This document shows, one piece after another, positions 17,545-25,794 of a stretch of DNA of 64,000 nt (within the stretch, counting starts at the first letter, position 1; each line of letters begins with the position of its first letter). The notes beneath the pieces are model-generated. The model ran no database searches. It saw only the letters and a list, made by a program, of their open reading frames with translations, and was not told where the DNA came from. This stretch comes from Bacillota bacterium. Its GTDB lineage: Bacteria > Bacillota > Sulfobacillia > Sulfobacillales > Sulfobacillaceae. Position numbers and translations under genes: made by a program. The stretch covers positions 46,696-110,695 of the forward strand of contig JAKACM010000002.1 of assembly GCA_021821465.1 (NCBI GenBank), read 5' to 3'.

Positions 17545-19287
17545 CTATTTAACCGTCCAATAATTGGCATAAAGAAAGTCGGTAACCGGATTAAATGTTT
17601 TGACAGTTCCTTGCACATTTTTCGCGTGAACCGCAAAACCCGTCATACGTGCATATCCCTGGGGAAACCACGGCATCCAAAGAACTGGCAAATGCTTGGC
17701 CATAAATGCCTGATAGGCATCCATGCGTGAGCGAATTTGGGTGGGAGTACCCGGTTGGTAAGTGCTTTGTATGAGCCCATCCAGGGTCGAGTTGGAATAT
17801 CCTCCGGCATTTTCGCCCGCATTAGTAGCAAACAAATTACCTCCTGTAGGGTAATAATCCAACTGGTAGGTCCACCCTGCGCCCCAAAATCCCATATTCC
17901 ATTTGGTTGGCGAAGCCTGCGTATCCTCTGAAAAAACCTGGTTGATGGGCATGGGCTCTAGTGTCACCTTAATCCCTTCTTTGCCCCAATCACTTTGCAA
18001 AAGCTGGGCAATATGGGCCAAGGTCGGACTTCCCGAGGCATAGTTAAAGGTGAAAGACAGCTTTTGACTATTGCGGGTCATGACCCCATTCACCTCATGC
18101 CACCCGTGAGCCGTGAGCAGTGCTTTACCTGCTTTGAGATTGTAAGGATAAGGGTTATGACTTAATGCAGTGTCGTAAAAGGAGGTGCTGGGTTTCGGAG
18201 GAATCGGCCCATCTTCCTTTGTTCCGGCTCCATGAAACATGGAAGAAATCATGCCGGCCTGGTTAATTCCCATTTGCAAGGCCTGGCGGACATAGAGTTT
18301 GGAAAAGATCGGGCCCATATTGCCGGGAGCTTTCTTGTTCATGTTAATGATAATGTAGTTAAACCCAAAGAGATAGGACCGGCTAAGGGTATCATTAGCC
18401 AGTTGACTTCTCGTGTTCCATAGTGAGGGAGGCAAATATCCCACGCTCACCAACCCCTTTCTCAGGCCGGCAAATTCGTTGGCCGAAGAGGATTCATATT
18501 GAAACATGAGTTTGGAAATCGTGGCCTTATGCCCCGAAAATTTCGGATTGGGAACCAGAGCCCAGTAACGACTCGGAGCCCATGACGAAAACTTGAAAGG
18601 CCCGTCTACCACGTCATAATGCGAGTTCGTGGGTGCATTTGAGATGGAATGAATGAAATTCAGTTCCTGGGTCATGTTATTGGGATACTTATTCCAGACC
18701 GATTTCGGCACCGGTGAAATTTGACCAAGGCCATTGTGGATGAACCACTGGGGGTTGACGGACTTCGTCAAGCTCACCACCACGGTATTGTTTCCCTTGG
18801 CTGTAACACTTTTCCAGTCCTGAGGCACACCACCGCTGCCTGTGGGCCCATAGACCCAAGGTGCATGAGGCTGGCTAGCAGCATGGATAAGGTTCCAGGT
18901 AAATACGACATCCTGGGCAGTAATGGGTTTGCCGTTGGACCATTTGTACCGGTGGTTTAAGGTTAAGGTGTAAACATTATCATGAGGACTCACCTGGATT
19001 CGGCTGACCAGAGATTTCGCATAATCGACCTGGTTGCGTTTGTTTAAATAGATTAAGGGACGATACATCAGAAATTGAATCTGCGCATTGGCTTCCGTGT
19101 AAGCTGACGCACTAAATACGGGGAAAAACCAGTTGGGAGAAGCCTGAGGCGCTTCGGCCACCACAACCGTTCCGCCTCCAGCAGAGGTCCCAGTAGAGGT
19201 CGCACTTGCAGTTCCACAGCCTGCTAAGGCCAACACTCCAATTAAACTCATTCCTGACATAAGAACAAAACGACGGGGCATAGACAA
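17545..19287 (-). CDS. Peptide/oligopeptide ABC transporter substrate-binding lipoprotein (SBP family 5)
   Basis: 580 residues. The N-terminus MPRRFVLMSG followed by LIGVLALAGC is a lipoprotein signal with lipobox LALAGC, anchoring it to the outer face of the membrane. The body is a family 5 (OppA/DppA) binding protein: VYTLTLNHRYKWSNGKPITA with AQDVVFTWNLI is the family signature, and a second lobe contains RQALQMGINQ. It should bind peptides and hand them to a permease, but no permease or ATPase gene is adjacent, so it is an orphan here. AGAGGA precedes the ATG. Context (acid protease upstream, iminopeptidase downstream) supports peptide uptake. Confidence 0.88.
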   Translation of the reverse strand: MSMPRRFVLMSGMSLIGVLALAGCGTASATSTGTSAGGGTVVVAEAPQASPNWFFPVFSASAYTEANAQIQFLMYRPLIYLNKRNQVDYAKSLVSRIQVSPHDNVYTLTLNHRYKWSNGKPITAQDVVFTWNLIHAASQPHAPWVYGPTGSGGVPQDWKSVTAKGNNTVVVSLTKSVNPQWFIHNGLGQISPVPKSVWNKYPNNMTQELNFIHSISNAPTNSHYDVVDGPFKFSSWAPSRYWALVPNPKFSGHKATISKLMFQYESSSANEFAGLRKGLVSVGYLPPSLWNTRSQLANDTLSRSYLFGFNYIIINMNKKAPGNMGPIFSKLYVRQALQMGINQAGMISSMFHGAGTKEDGPIPPKPSTSFYDTALSHNPYPYNLKAGKALLTAHGWHEVNGVMTRNSQKLSFTFNYASGSPTLAHIAQLLQSDWGKEGIKVTLEPMPINQVFSEDTQASPTKWNMGFWGAGWTYQLDYYPTGGNLFATNAGENAGGYSNSTLDGLIQSTYQPGTPTQIRSRMDAYQAFMAKHLPVLWMPWFPQGYARMTGFAVHAKNVQGTVKTFNPVTDFLYANYWTVK

Positions 19288-19983
19288 ATTCCTCTCAGTG
19301 TAAGATTTCGCAAAGACGCGAAATTATCGTAACAATTCTTTACGAATTATTCACCATACTTTCACCTATTTCCTGCTTCCCATCCATCTTTTTGTCACAA
19401 ACGACAGATTTATCGACTCACTATCCGTCTCACCCTGTGAAGTTCCAACTATTCTTTGGATAGATCCCCCATTGGGTAAATCCTTGCTCTGTCAATTCTC
19501 ACAATGGAAGCACAGTATAGAATGCCGCCACCCGCAAGAGGTCGATCTGTGCGGGAAAGATGCTTTTGGGGGATTGCCCAATGATGTAGAAGCTCGTTCG
19601 AATTGAAGAAAAACCCACCTCTTGTATTGCCTGACATTCGCCAGGTCTACTGATTGTCTCGAAGCTCCGGAAAGAGAACCAACAACCCCTTCTTTGGGGG
19701 TTGTTGGTCTAACAATGGTTGATCTGATCTTGATTACGGTGAATCGACAGAGCAAGGTGGTGGATTTGCATGCCGATAATTTGAAAGGACAGACTTTACC
19801 ATCGGAAAGTATTGAGAAGCCGGTACATCCGGTGGTTTTGCTTTTCACTGGCGTGAATCCTGCAAATCCCGAAAGGACGTAATCACAGGACCTGTGCATA
19901 TTTCCTACTCAATAAGGTACCCCTTTGATTTGCACTAACTCTTCTGCAAAGGTGTAGCCTTCCACGTAAGGTGTCATACCGGT
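19288..19983. other. Intergenic stretch with a 12-bp hairpin
   Basis: No gene supported. It contains a perfect 12-bp inverted repeat (described separately at 19678) and should contain the promoter of the oligopeptide-binding protein gene. Short frames on both strands here are not like known proteins. Confidence 0.45.
19678..19708 (-). terminator. Perfect 12-bp hairpin downstream of the S53 protease
   Basis: ACCAACAACCCC pairs with GGGGTTGTTGGT around a 7-base loop. Read on the minus strand it is followed by a mixed T-rich stretch TTCTCTTT. It may end the protease transcript, although the stop codon is about 275 bases away. Confidence 0.4.
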
Positions 19984-21879
19984 TTAGCGGTTATCCCACT
20001 GTTCCAGACTTTGCGCCAAATTAATGACGTCCGGTGTTCCGAGGCCAGTCACTGCATTCCATCCCGGCCCCGCATGATAATACCAGTTATTTCCCTGAAG
20101 AACGGGGTGGAAACCACCACTCTTGGCCACAGCATATAGTGCTGGGTTAATAAGACCCTGTCGGCCTGCAAGGTATTGATCGAGTAGTGCCATAATCCCT
20201 GCCCATTGGGGAGCCGCAAATGACGTGCCGCCCCACCCGTTAGTCCATCCGTTGGACGGTGTGGTATACACCGAGTTGGTATCATAGATGGCATAACCGG
20301 TGAAGGGATCGGCATTGAATGCCACGTCAGGGACCCCGCGAGCTCCTGAGTTTCCGGTACCGGTCTGCCACCAGCTATATAAGGCGCTGCCATTTTGAGG
20401 TGAGGTTGAGGTCCACAAGGCACTATAGCCTCCTGTCGACCCGACCGGATAAATATCCCGAAGCCATTGAGATTTGGTCTTCACCCCAAAGTTAGCGTAA
20501 TAAGGGAGTAGATATTGCCATCCCCAACCCTGTTCGCCAGTCATAGAGATACTACCGCCGGGTATGGGGATCACCCCGGTTTGTGACGACCCAGGTGTTA
20601 TCGGATTCGCATTCGGGGTGGATGACGCCATGGGCAGCGTGCTTCCCCCGGTTGCTAAAATGTCTGGGCTTGAAGCCGGCGAATCCACCGCGAGGTGCCT
20701 ATCGCTGGGATAACCATCGTATGCCCCGTTGTCTCCCGAAGCAGCTATCATCGTCATTCCTTCTGCCGCGCCCTGCATAAAGGCTTGGTTGAGAAGATAG
20801 GCGTAGGAAAAAGGGACAAAGAATTCGGCTTCTCCCCAGCTCGTAGTCATGACCTGGACCTTATCTTGGGTTGCGACCGCGTCGTAGAGGTCGATAAATC
20901 CCGGATTCGTATTGGGTGCCTCATAGACGACGACATTGGCTCCGGGCGCCATGGCGCCGGATCGCTCCACATCCAAACTCGTCTCAGAACCCCCGATTCC
21001 CTTGCCTGATGCGGTGGTGCTTTGGCCGTCGACCCCTACCTCCGACACAGTGCCTGTGCGATTGATACCGTAGTATTTCCAGAAGTATGTGGCGTCCGTG
21101 GGAACAAATGGGGCCAATGTCGCAACTCCGATGGTGACACCCTTGCCCGTGATATGCTGGTTGAGTAATGGTGATGCCTGATAAGCTGTGGCCATTTGCT
21201 GTGGTGAATATCCGACCGGGCCACTTTGGCTATTCAAACTTGATACATTTGGCTGCTGTTGTATGTGGGAGGTGAGGGCGTTATATGTGGTCATCCCTGC
21301 GACTCCAGAAACGAGAGCCTGAAGATTATATGTCACACCGTTATAGGTATAGGATACGGGTAGTGACGGGCTTTTGTCATTCGCAATGAATGACCGTCCA
21401 CCTGACGTGTAGTTATTTATCGAGACATTAAAAGCCTTCTCGACGTTACCCACACTTCCGGTGACATTGATTCCGAGTGGATATTGTACCCGCTGTCCGT
21501 TAACGGTGACAGGAACTATATGATATTGCGCCAAGTAGTTCACCATCGCACTGACTTGGTTGGTTGATGGCGCATAGGTGGACGCGAACTCAGATGCCGT
21601 CAGAAACTTGTGAAAATAAACGTTTCCCGGGGTCTCCGTGTCTTGAATGTAGCGAGACAAGGTCGGCATGTTGTTTGGTATTCGGAAATTGAACCCTAAA
21701 AAGAGGGTGATTTGCGCCGAAGCGTTAGCCGGCCCGTGACTGTGGGAATGGGCGAGCAGGCTATGAGCCGTGTTACCCTTCAATTGACCATATTGGCTCG
21801 CTGCCGCGGAACCAGAGCTTAGCATAACAGGGGTAACCAAAACTGCCGTGGCACTTAATATAGCCCATAATCGTTTCAT
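19984..21879 (-). CDS. Secreted pro-kumamolisin-type S53 (sedolisin) acid protease
   Basis: 631-residue secreted serine-carboxyl protease. Signal peptide MKRLWAILSATAVLVTPVML; pro-domain at about 45-190 (FHKFLTASEFASTYAP is the activation-domain motif). The catalytic domain carries Glu299 and Asp303 in GSETSLDVERS, Asp383 in IAASGDNGA, and the nucleophile Ser553 in GGTSFAAPQ. Near the C-terminus GWNAVTGLGTPD is the calcium-site region. Sedolisins act at low pH, supporting an acidophilic host. The ATG at 21879 is chosen because AAGGAGGA precedes it. It probably digests protein outside the cell and feeds the downstream oligopeptide-binding protein and iminopeptidase. Confidence 0.93.
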   Translation of the reverse strand: MKRLWAILSATAVLVTPVMLSSGSAAASQYGQLKGNTAHSLLAHSHSHGPANASAQITLFLGFNFRIPNNMPTLSRYIQDTETPGNVYFHKFLTASEFASTYAPSTNQVSAMVNYLAQYHIVPVTVNGQRVQYPLGINVTGSVGNVEKAFNVSINNYTSGGRSFIANDKSPSLPVSYTYNGVTYNLQALVSGVAGMTTYNALTSHIQQQPNVSSLNSQSGPVGYSPQQMATAYQASPLLNQHITGKGVTIGVATLAPFVPTDATYFWKYYGINRTGTVSEVGVDGQSTTASGKGIGGSETSLDVERSGAMAPGANVVVYEAPNTNPGFIDLYDAVATQDKVQVMTTSWGEAEFFVPFSYAYLLNQAFMQGAAEGMTMIAASGDNGAYDGYPSDRHLAVDSPASSPDILATGGSTLPMASSTPNANPITPGSSQTGVIPIPGGSISMTGEQGWGWQYLLPYYANFGVKTKSQWLRDIYPVGSTGGYSALWTSTSPQNGSALYSWWQTGTGNSGARGVPDVAFNADPFTGYAIYDTNSVYTTPSNGWTNGWGGTSFAAPQWAGIMALLDQYLAGRQGLINPALYAVAKSGGFHPVLQGNNWYYHAGPGWNAVTGLGTPDVINLAQSLEQWDNR

Positions 21880-22008
21880 GACACTATCCTCCTTGATCCC
21901 CGACGTTACGGGGTTGTTTGCCTTGCAGGATAGTATTTCGAGATTTACCACAAAAATCCTGCTTGAAAGAAAATCTTGGCAGCTTGTGCCGTATTTTTCC
22001 CAATGCAA

Positions 22009-22044
22009 GTCGACAGCCCCCTTGGCAACAAAGGGGCTGTCGAC
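22009..22044. repeat. Perfect 12-bp palindrome upstream of the S53 protease
   Basis: GTCGACAGCCCC and GGGGCTGTCGAC flank a 12-base spacer, 130 bases ahead of the protease start. No T tract follows on either strand. It may be a protein-binding operator, a terminator of a lost gene, or a recombination site, since it borders an integrase remnant. Confidence 0.6.
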
Positions 22045-22060
22045 TACGATAACGAGGCAC

Positions 22061-22230
22061 CATCAACTGCTCCCGGCTCCACTTTTTGACTTCCCCCTCC
22101 GTGGCAAAGGTTTGACTGGTTTCCCAGCGTTTGCCCGTCTCCGGTTCATAATACGTCCAGCAAGCTTGCCACGGCTGCGACTCGAGTTTGCGGAATCTTT
22201 AGCAGGTGGTTCTTTCACGCGGTTGGGCAT
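22061..22230 (-). pseudogene. Phage/ICE-type integrase, N-terminal arm-binding domain remnant
   Basis: An ATG at 22230 opens MPNRVKEPPAKDSANS; one base shift later the sequence reads FRKLESQPWQACWTYYEPET followed by GKRWETSQTFATEGEVKKW and SREQL. The W-x-Y-x-P-x-TGK-R pattern with a following F-x-T-x-x-E-x-x-x-W helix is that of N-terminal arm DNA-binding domains of tyrosine integrases. The catalytic part is absent. This appears to be a truncated, frameshifted stub next to other mobile debris. Call made by eye only. Confidence 0.45.
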
Positions 22231-23111
22231 CGTTTGAAATCACCTCATTTGAAGCCATCAGCATTTTTCTCTTTGGGGTATCTCACAAACTCGGGGATAC
22301 CCTCCCAACGGTGGAATGCACCCAGGCACAAGCACATGAGCCGCATTCATGCACATTTTCACCCCCTCCTCCCTGGTGCTCACAAGAGCGTCTTCAGAAT
22401 TTCCTCGCCCTCCTTGCTGACCTTTGGATAAACGTCGTAACAATACGAACAAAACCGTCACGCATGGAAACTGAGCTGATCTGTTCGAAGCGTGGATTAT
22501 CCAGACGCTCCTGAGGCTCGGGTGACCGCGTACAACTTTCAGGGTGATCGGGGAACCGAGTTTGGGAAACTGCTGCTCCTGTTTTTTTGCAAACGGCCTC
22601 CGACTTGGCCATATTGATGCCATAAGGACAAACTGCTCAGGCACCTCCGCCCGGCCACCGACACAATTTCGGACTGTCGGGTATGATATGCCAGTTCGCA
22701 GTTCGTCCTGAGATCTACCGAGTCGATGGTGGGGGCAAAACACGCATCCGAATTTTGTCATCATCCACCACTGAGAAATGACCCGACCAATCGTCTCGAC
22801 TAGTAAGAATGGCCACAATCCGCTGGGCATCATCTTGTGGGCGACCTCGCCGCAAACGAAACAAGACGATGCCGGACCGGGCTATACCACTCCTTGCGCA
22901 TTCTGCGTATTTTGCACATGATGTCTCGAAGCCGTTGCCGTGTATGGATTTCGCGTCTTCTCTGAGACTGCGCAGTATTGTGCATTTTATCGCCATCGCA
23001 ACGGCGAAAGTCAGAGGGCGGCCATTGCAGCGGCCTTGCGGATCCCGACCGATTTCCTTGGGCGGTTGCCAAACGGGAATGATCATCCGACAGATTGGGT
23101 AAGATCCGGCC
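22231..23111. other. Part of a decayed island, no intact gene
   Basis: Overlapping open frames on both strands have no recognisable domains. Together with the integrase stub, the toxin-antitoxin remnant and copy B of the repeat, this looks like the wreck of an integrated element lying between the protease gene and a tRNA gene. Confidence 0.35.
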
Positions 23112-23390
23112 TTATTGATAGGTCGAATCGTGATCGGGATGCAGTGTGAGAAAAGACATCCACTGATTGTCGCGATACACGACCGCACGAAAGCCTTTAC
23201 CGATGCGGATGCTATACAGAGCTTTGCCGTTGGGGCCTTCTTTCGAGAGAATACGCTCCCAGTGAAGTCCGTGATCAGCATAGATTTGATGCCATGTCAT
23301 CTGACGCAGTTTTTTCAGCGTATTGATGATGTCCCGTTGTTCCTGTTTTTGCAAAAGAAATAATTGGTCTTGAAAAACGGGGTTGTTCAG
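23112..23390 (-). CDS. RelE/ParE-like toxin of a type II toxin-antitoxin pair (no ATG)
   Basis: Frame of about 92 residues from a CTG: LNNPVFQDQLFLLQKQEQ leads into a compact basic domain with LKKLRQMTWHQIYADHGLHW, YSIRIGKGFRAVVYRD and FLTLHPDHDSTY. This has the strand and Arg/Lys pattern of small RelE/ParE-superfamily mRNA interferases. A TTG at 23354 is the next possible start but would cut off the conserved-looking first helix. The CTG lies just after the antitoxin stop, so translation was probably coupled. The C-terminus looks complete. Whether it is still made is doubtful given the damaged partner. Confidence 0.55.
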   Translation of the reverse strand: MNNPVFQDQLFLLQKQEQRDIINTLKKLRQMTWHQIYADHGLHWERILSKEGPNGKALYSIRIGKGFRAVVYRDNQWMSFLTLHPDHDSTYQ

Positions 23391-23393
23391 ATA

Positions 23394-23665
23394 TCAAGTT
23401 GTACGTGTGTCACGCAACAATTGCCTTTCCCACTCGTTCAGATCCGACTCGGCATGGTCATGGGTTTTCGCCCAATCCAACGCGCGATCCAATTGATCAG
23501 CGGTGGGGGCTCATGCAACCATTTTTCATTGTGGGGGATGAAATCGCCCAGCTTCACCAGCCACACGCCGGGTTCAATTTCCTCAATGGCCACACTTTGC
23601 CCTGCATATTTGGTACCGAGCGTCACTTGCCCATTGGCATTGGCACCGATCGTTTTGATCTGCAT
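23394..23665 (-). pseudogene. Antitoxin partner of the RelE-like toxin, frameshifted in a C run
   Basis: The frame from ATG 23665 (GGGGAGGG ahead) reads MQIKTIGANANGQVTLGTKY, an AbrB-like or small beta-rich N-terminus, then VWLVKLGDFIPHNEKWLHEP. At a run of five C (near 23510) the frame is lost. One base more would continue TADQLDRALDWAKTHDHAES and end in LLRDTRTT with the stop touching the toxin start. That tail is a typical helical toxin-binding tail. Without the correction a 75-residue protein with a wrong tail results. It could be a true mutation, a phase-variable run or a sequencing error. Confidence 0.6.
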
Positions 23666-23844
23666 ACGCCTACCCTCCCCTAGATTTATGATGAAGTTAT
23701 TATACGACGAATGCACGATTTACGCCGATGGTCTCCCGAAACGCCCTTCCCTTTCACCTTGCCTCTTGCGAATCAGCATGTCGGAGGCACCGACAAATTT
23801 TCTGACTGTCAGGACTGCCACAAAAAGGAGGTCTGACCCTAGCT

Positions 23845-24035
23845 TATCCCCAGTTATTATTGTACGAATAGAATGAATTGTCGATATGAAAAAATCCGGA
23901 TGCAATGGAAAATCGGGATCCTCTGTCGAAGAGATCTGTGCAACATATTCTCATCACGAGGAGGATCTCGATGGTTCGATTAGAGTCTATCGCAATTTTT
24001 TTCAAACGCACGGACAGTTACGGCGATCTCAACGC
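23845..24035 (+). mobile_element. Remnant of an unidentified element, copy B of a diverged repeat pair
   Basis: Diverged second copy of the stretch at 13936-14115, same orientation, with CTGTCGAAGAGATC, TTCTCATCAC, GAGGAGGATC, AGTCTATC and TTTTTTTC in matching order. About 250 bases later it abuts the tRNA gene. No intact frame; family unknown. Confidence 0.5.
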
Positions 24036-24284
24036 GCCATTTGGTCTGGGCACTGTTATCGTCTGCGGATCCCTTATCATGACTCGCTCATTGACGCATA
24101 GAATTCTTAGTAGCAAATCCCGGTTACCATCGCTAAGAGCGTCTCCCTTATCGTCGGAATTGACCGCGGTCTTTCGGCTCCGCACTCGCTTGATGGCCTG
24201 CGGAATAAAACCGGGGATTTTTGGGTATTTTTAGGACAAAATAAATCGGCCTCCGATCCTCGGAAGCCTTGCGGGACTTGATGT

Positions 24285-24380
24285 TGGCGGGAGTATGTGG
24301 GAATCGAACCCACCGCTAACCTCTGAGGCCAGCCATTGGATTTGAAGTCCAAGGAAGGCACCATGCCCCCAACTACCCCC
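24285..24380 (-). tRNA. selC: tRNA-Sec (anticodon TCA)
   Basis: 96-nt tRNA with CCA encoded. Anticodon loop CTTCAAA closed by TTGGA/TCCAA gives anticodon TCA. The extra-long variable arm (GCTGGCC/GGTTAGC), a 6-bp D stem (GGGGGC/GCCTTC) with a short loop, and the T arm GTGGG-TTCGATT-CCCAC are hallmarks of bacterial selenocysteine tRNA. The acceptor is about 7 bp plus a mismatched eighth pair. It predicts that the host makes selenoproteins. No selA, selB, selD or UGA-containing gene is seen in this window. Confidence 0.93.
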
Positions 24381-24467
24381 AAAAGCCTTTACCATCATAC
24401 CCTCATCATGTGTCAAAATCAATAACTGTGGAGAATCGTCGCGCCATGGCGGCATTAAGGCACGACC

Positions 24468-25409
24468 CTAAAGATAAGGGCGAACCCAATCCGAAGAGGT
24501 CGGAGCATACAGTTCGGTCGATAAATACCGCTCTCCCGAATCAGGAAAAATCACCAAAATACGCTGCTTTTGATAGAAACCTTGTTCGAGCAAGTGTCGA
24601 CATGCCCAATACGCCGCACCCGAGGAGAGTCCTACTACCAATCCTTCTTCCCGTGCCAAGAGCCGAGTGGAAGAAACCGCCGCTTCATCCGGCACATCAA
24701 CTATGCGCGTAATCAAGGACATATCGAGAACCTCGGGTATAAATCCGGCCCCGATTCCCTGAATCTTGTGGTTGCCGGCCGGCTTGCCGTTTAATACAGC
24801 GGACTCTTCCGGTTCCACCGCGACGATCTCGATGGCAGGATTGACTTTTTTAAGATACAAAGACGTCCCCGTTATGGTTCCTCCCGTTCCCACTCCGACA
24901 ATAAGGACATCCACATCGTGATTCATCTGCTGCCAGATTTCTGGACCGGTCGTAACTTCATGGATAGCTGGATTAGCAGGATTTTCATGCTGACGCAACA
25001 TCAGTGAATTGGGCAATGCTTGCTCCAATTCTTTGGCCCGTTTGATCGCCCCACCCGTTTTTTCCTCTGTGGGGGTTTCAATGATTGTTGCTCCGTACGC
25101 CCAAAACAGTTGTTTGCGTTCAGAGCTTTGTCCTTCGGGCATAAACACGACCAAGCGTAAGTGCATTACGGCACAAACCATGGCCAGAGCAATTCCGGTG
25201 TTTCCTGATGTCGCTTCAATGATGACCGTATCTTCCTGAACCCTTCCCCGGTCCATGGCGTCTTTCAATAAGGACCAAGCGGTCCGGTCTTTAATGGACC
25301 CGCCTGGATTAAATGATTCCAATTTGGCCCAGACCGAACCTCCATATTTGCTGAGAGAGGGCAACTCCACCACAGGTGTATTCCCGATCAAATGAACAAT
25401 ATCTGCCAC
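24468..25409 (-). CDS. cysK: Cysteine synthase (O-acetylserine sulfhydrylase)
   Basis: 313-residue PLP enzyme making cysteine from O-acetylserine and sulfide. LESFNPGGSIKDRTAW places the PLP Lys at residue 40; EATSGNTGIALAM is the substrate loop and GVGTGGTITGTSLYL the phosphate-binding glycine loop, all classical for CysK. Length equals the family norm. The GTG at 25409 is preferred over the GTG at 25439 because AGGAGCGG stands just ahead and the protein then begins ADIVHLIGNTP as usual. CysM-like or cystathionine beta-synthase-like relatives are less likely. Downstream lies the tRNA-Sec gene. Confidence 0.92.
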   Translation of the reverse strand: MADIVHLIGNTPVVELPSLSKYGGSVWAKLESFNPGGSIKDRTAWSLLKDAMDRGRVQEDTVIIEATSGNTGIALAMVCAVMHLRLVVFMPEGQSSERKQLFWAYGATIIETPTEEKTGGAIKRAKELEQALPNSLMLRQHENPANPAIHEVTTGPEIWQQMNHDVDVLIVGVGTGGTITGTSLYLKKVNPAIEIVAVEPEESAVLNGKPAGNHKIQGIGAGFIPEVLDMSLITRIVDVPDEAAVSSTRLLAREEGLVVGLSSGAAYWACRHLLEQGFYQKQRILVIFPDSGERYLSTELYAPTSSDWVRPYL

Positions 25410-25481
25410 ACCAACCGCTCCTATCAAAAAAGCCCTCACTCATGACATCTCATGAAGAAGGCCTACTTTATCCAAACCATC

Positions 25482-25715
25482 TTATTGTTCCCGCGTTGCC
25501 TCAGTGTCTTTAGCAACAGCCTTCACCGGATATTCTGTCGATTGCGGATCCTTGGAATCCTGTGCGCTCGGATTAGTCATGTTACTCATAGACTGCTTAA
25601 ATTCACGAATGCTCTTGCCTAATCCGGACCCGATTTCGGGCAACCGTTTGGGTCCAAAAATTAATAACGCAACCACAAGTAACACAATGATGTGCATGGG
25701 CGATAGTAGATCCAT
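25482..25715 (-). CDS. tatA: Sec-independent protein translocase subunit TatA/E
   Basis: 77 residues. It has one N-terminal membrane helix (MHIIVLLVVALLIF) followed at once by FGPKRLPEIGSGLGKSIREF, the conserved FGPKxLPExGxxxGK hinge and amphipathic helix of TatA/TatE, then a polar tail. It forms the pore ring for folded exported proteins together with TatC, which is not in this window. AGGGAGGAGC precedes the ATG. It stands between cysK and gatD without obvious functional link. Confidence 0.93.
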   Translation of the reverse strand: MDLLSPMHIIVLLVVALLIFGPKRLPEIGSGLGKSIREFKQSMSNMTNPSAQDSKDPQSTEYPVKAVAKDTEATREQ

Positions 25716-25794
25716 CTTTTGCTCCTCCCTTCTTAAACCCGAACCCTATTGTGATATTTGACTCATTATAACACGAACAAGCTGCGAGAAGGCT

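Noticed and set aside
22715..23281. 188-codon minus-strand open frame
   Set aside because: It overlaps the better-supported toxin gene, has an unusual composition and matches no family I know; likely chance in decayed DNA.
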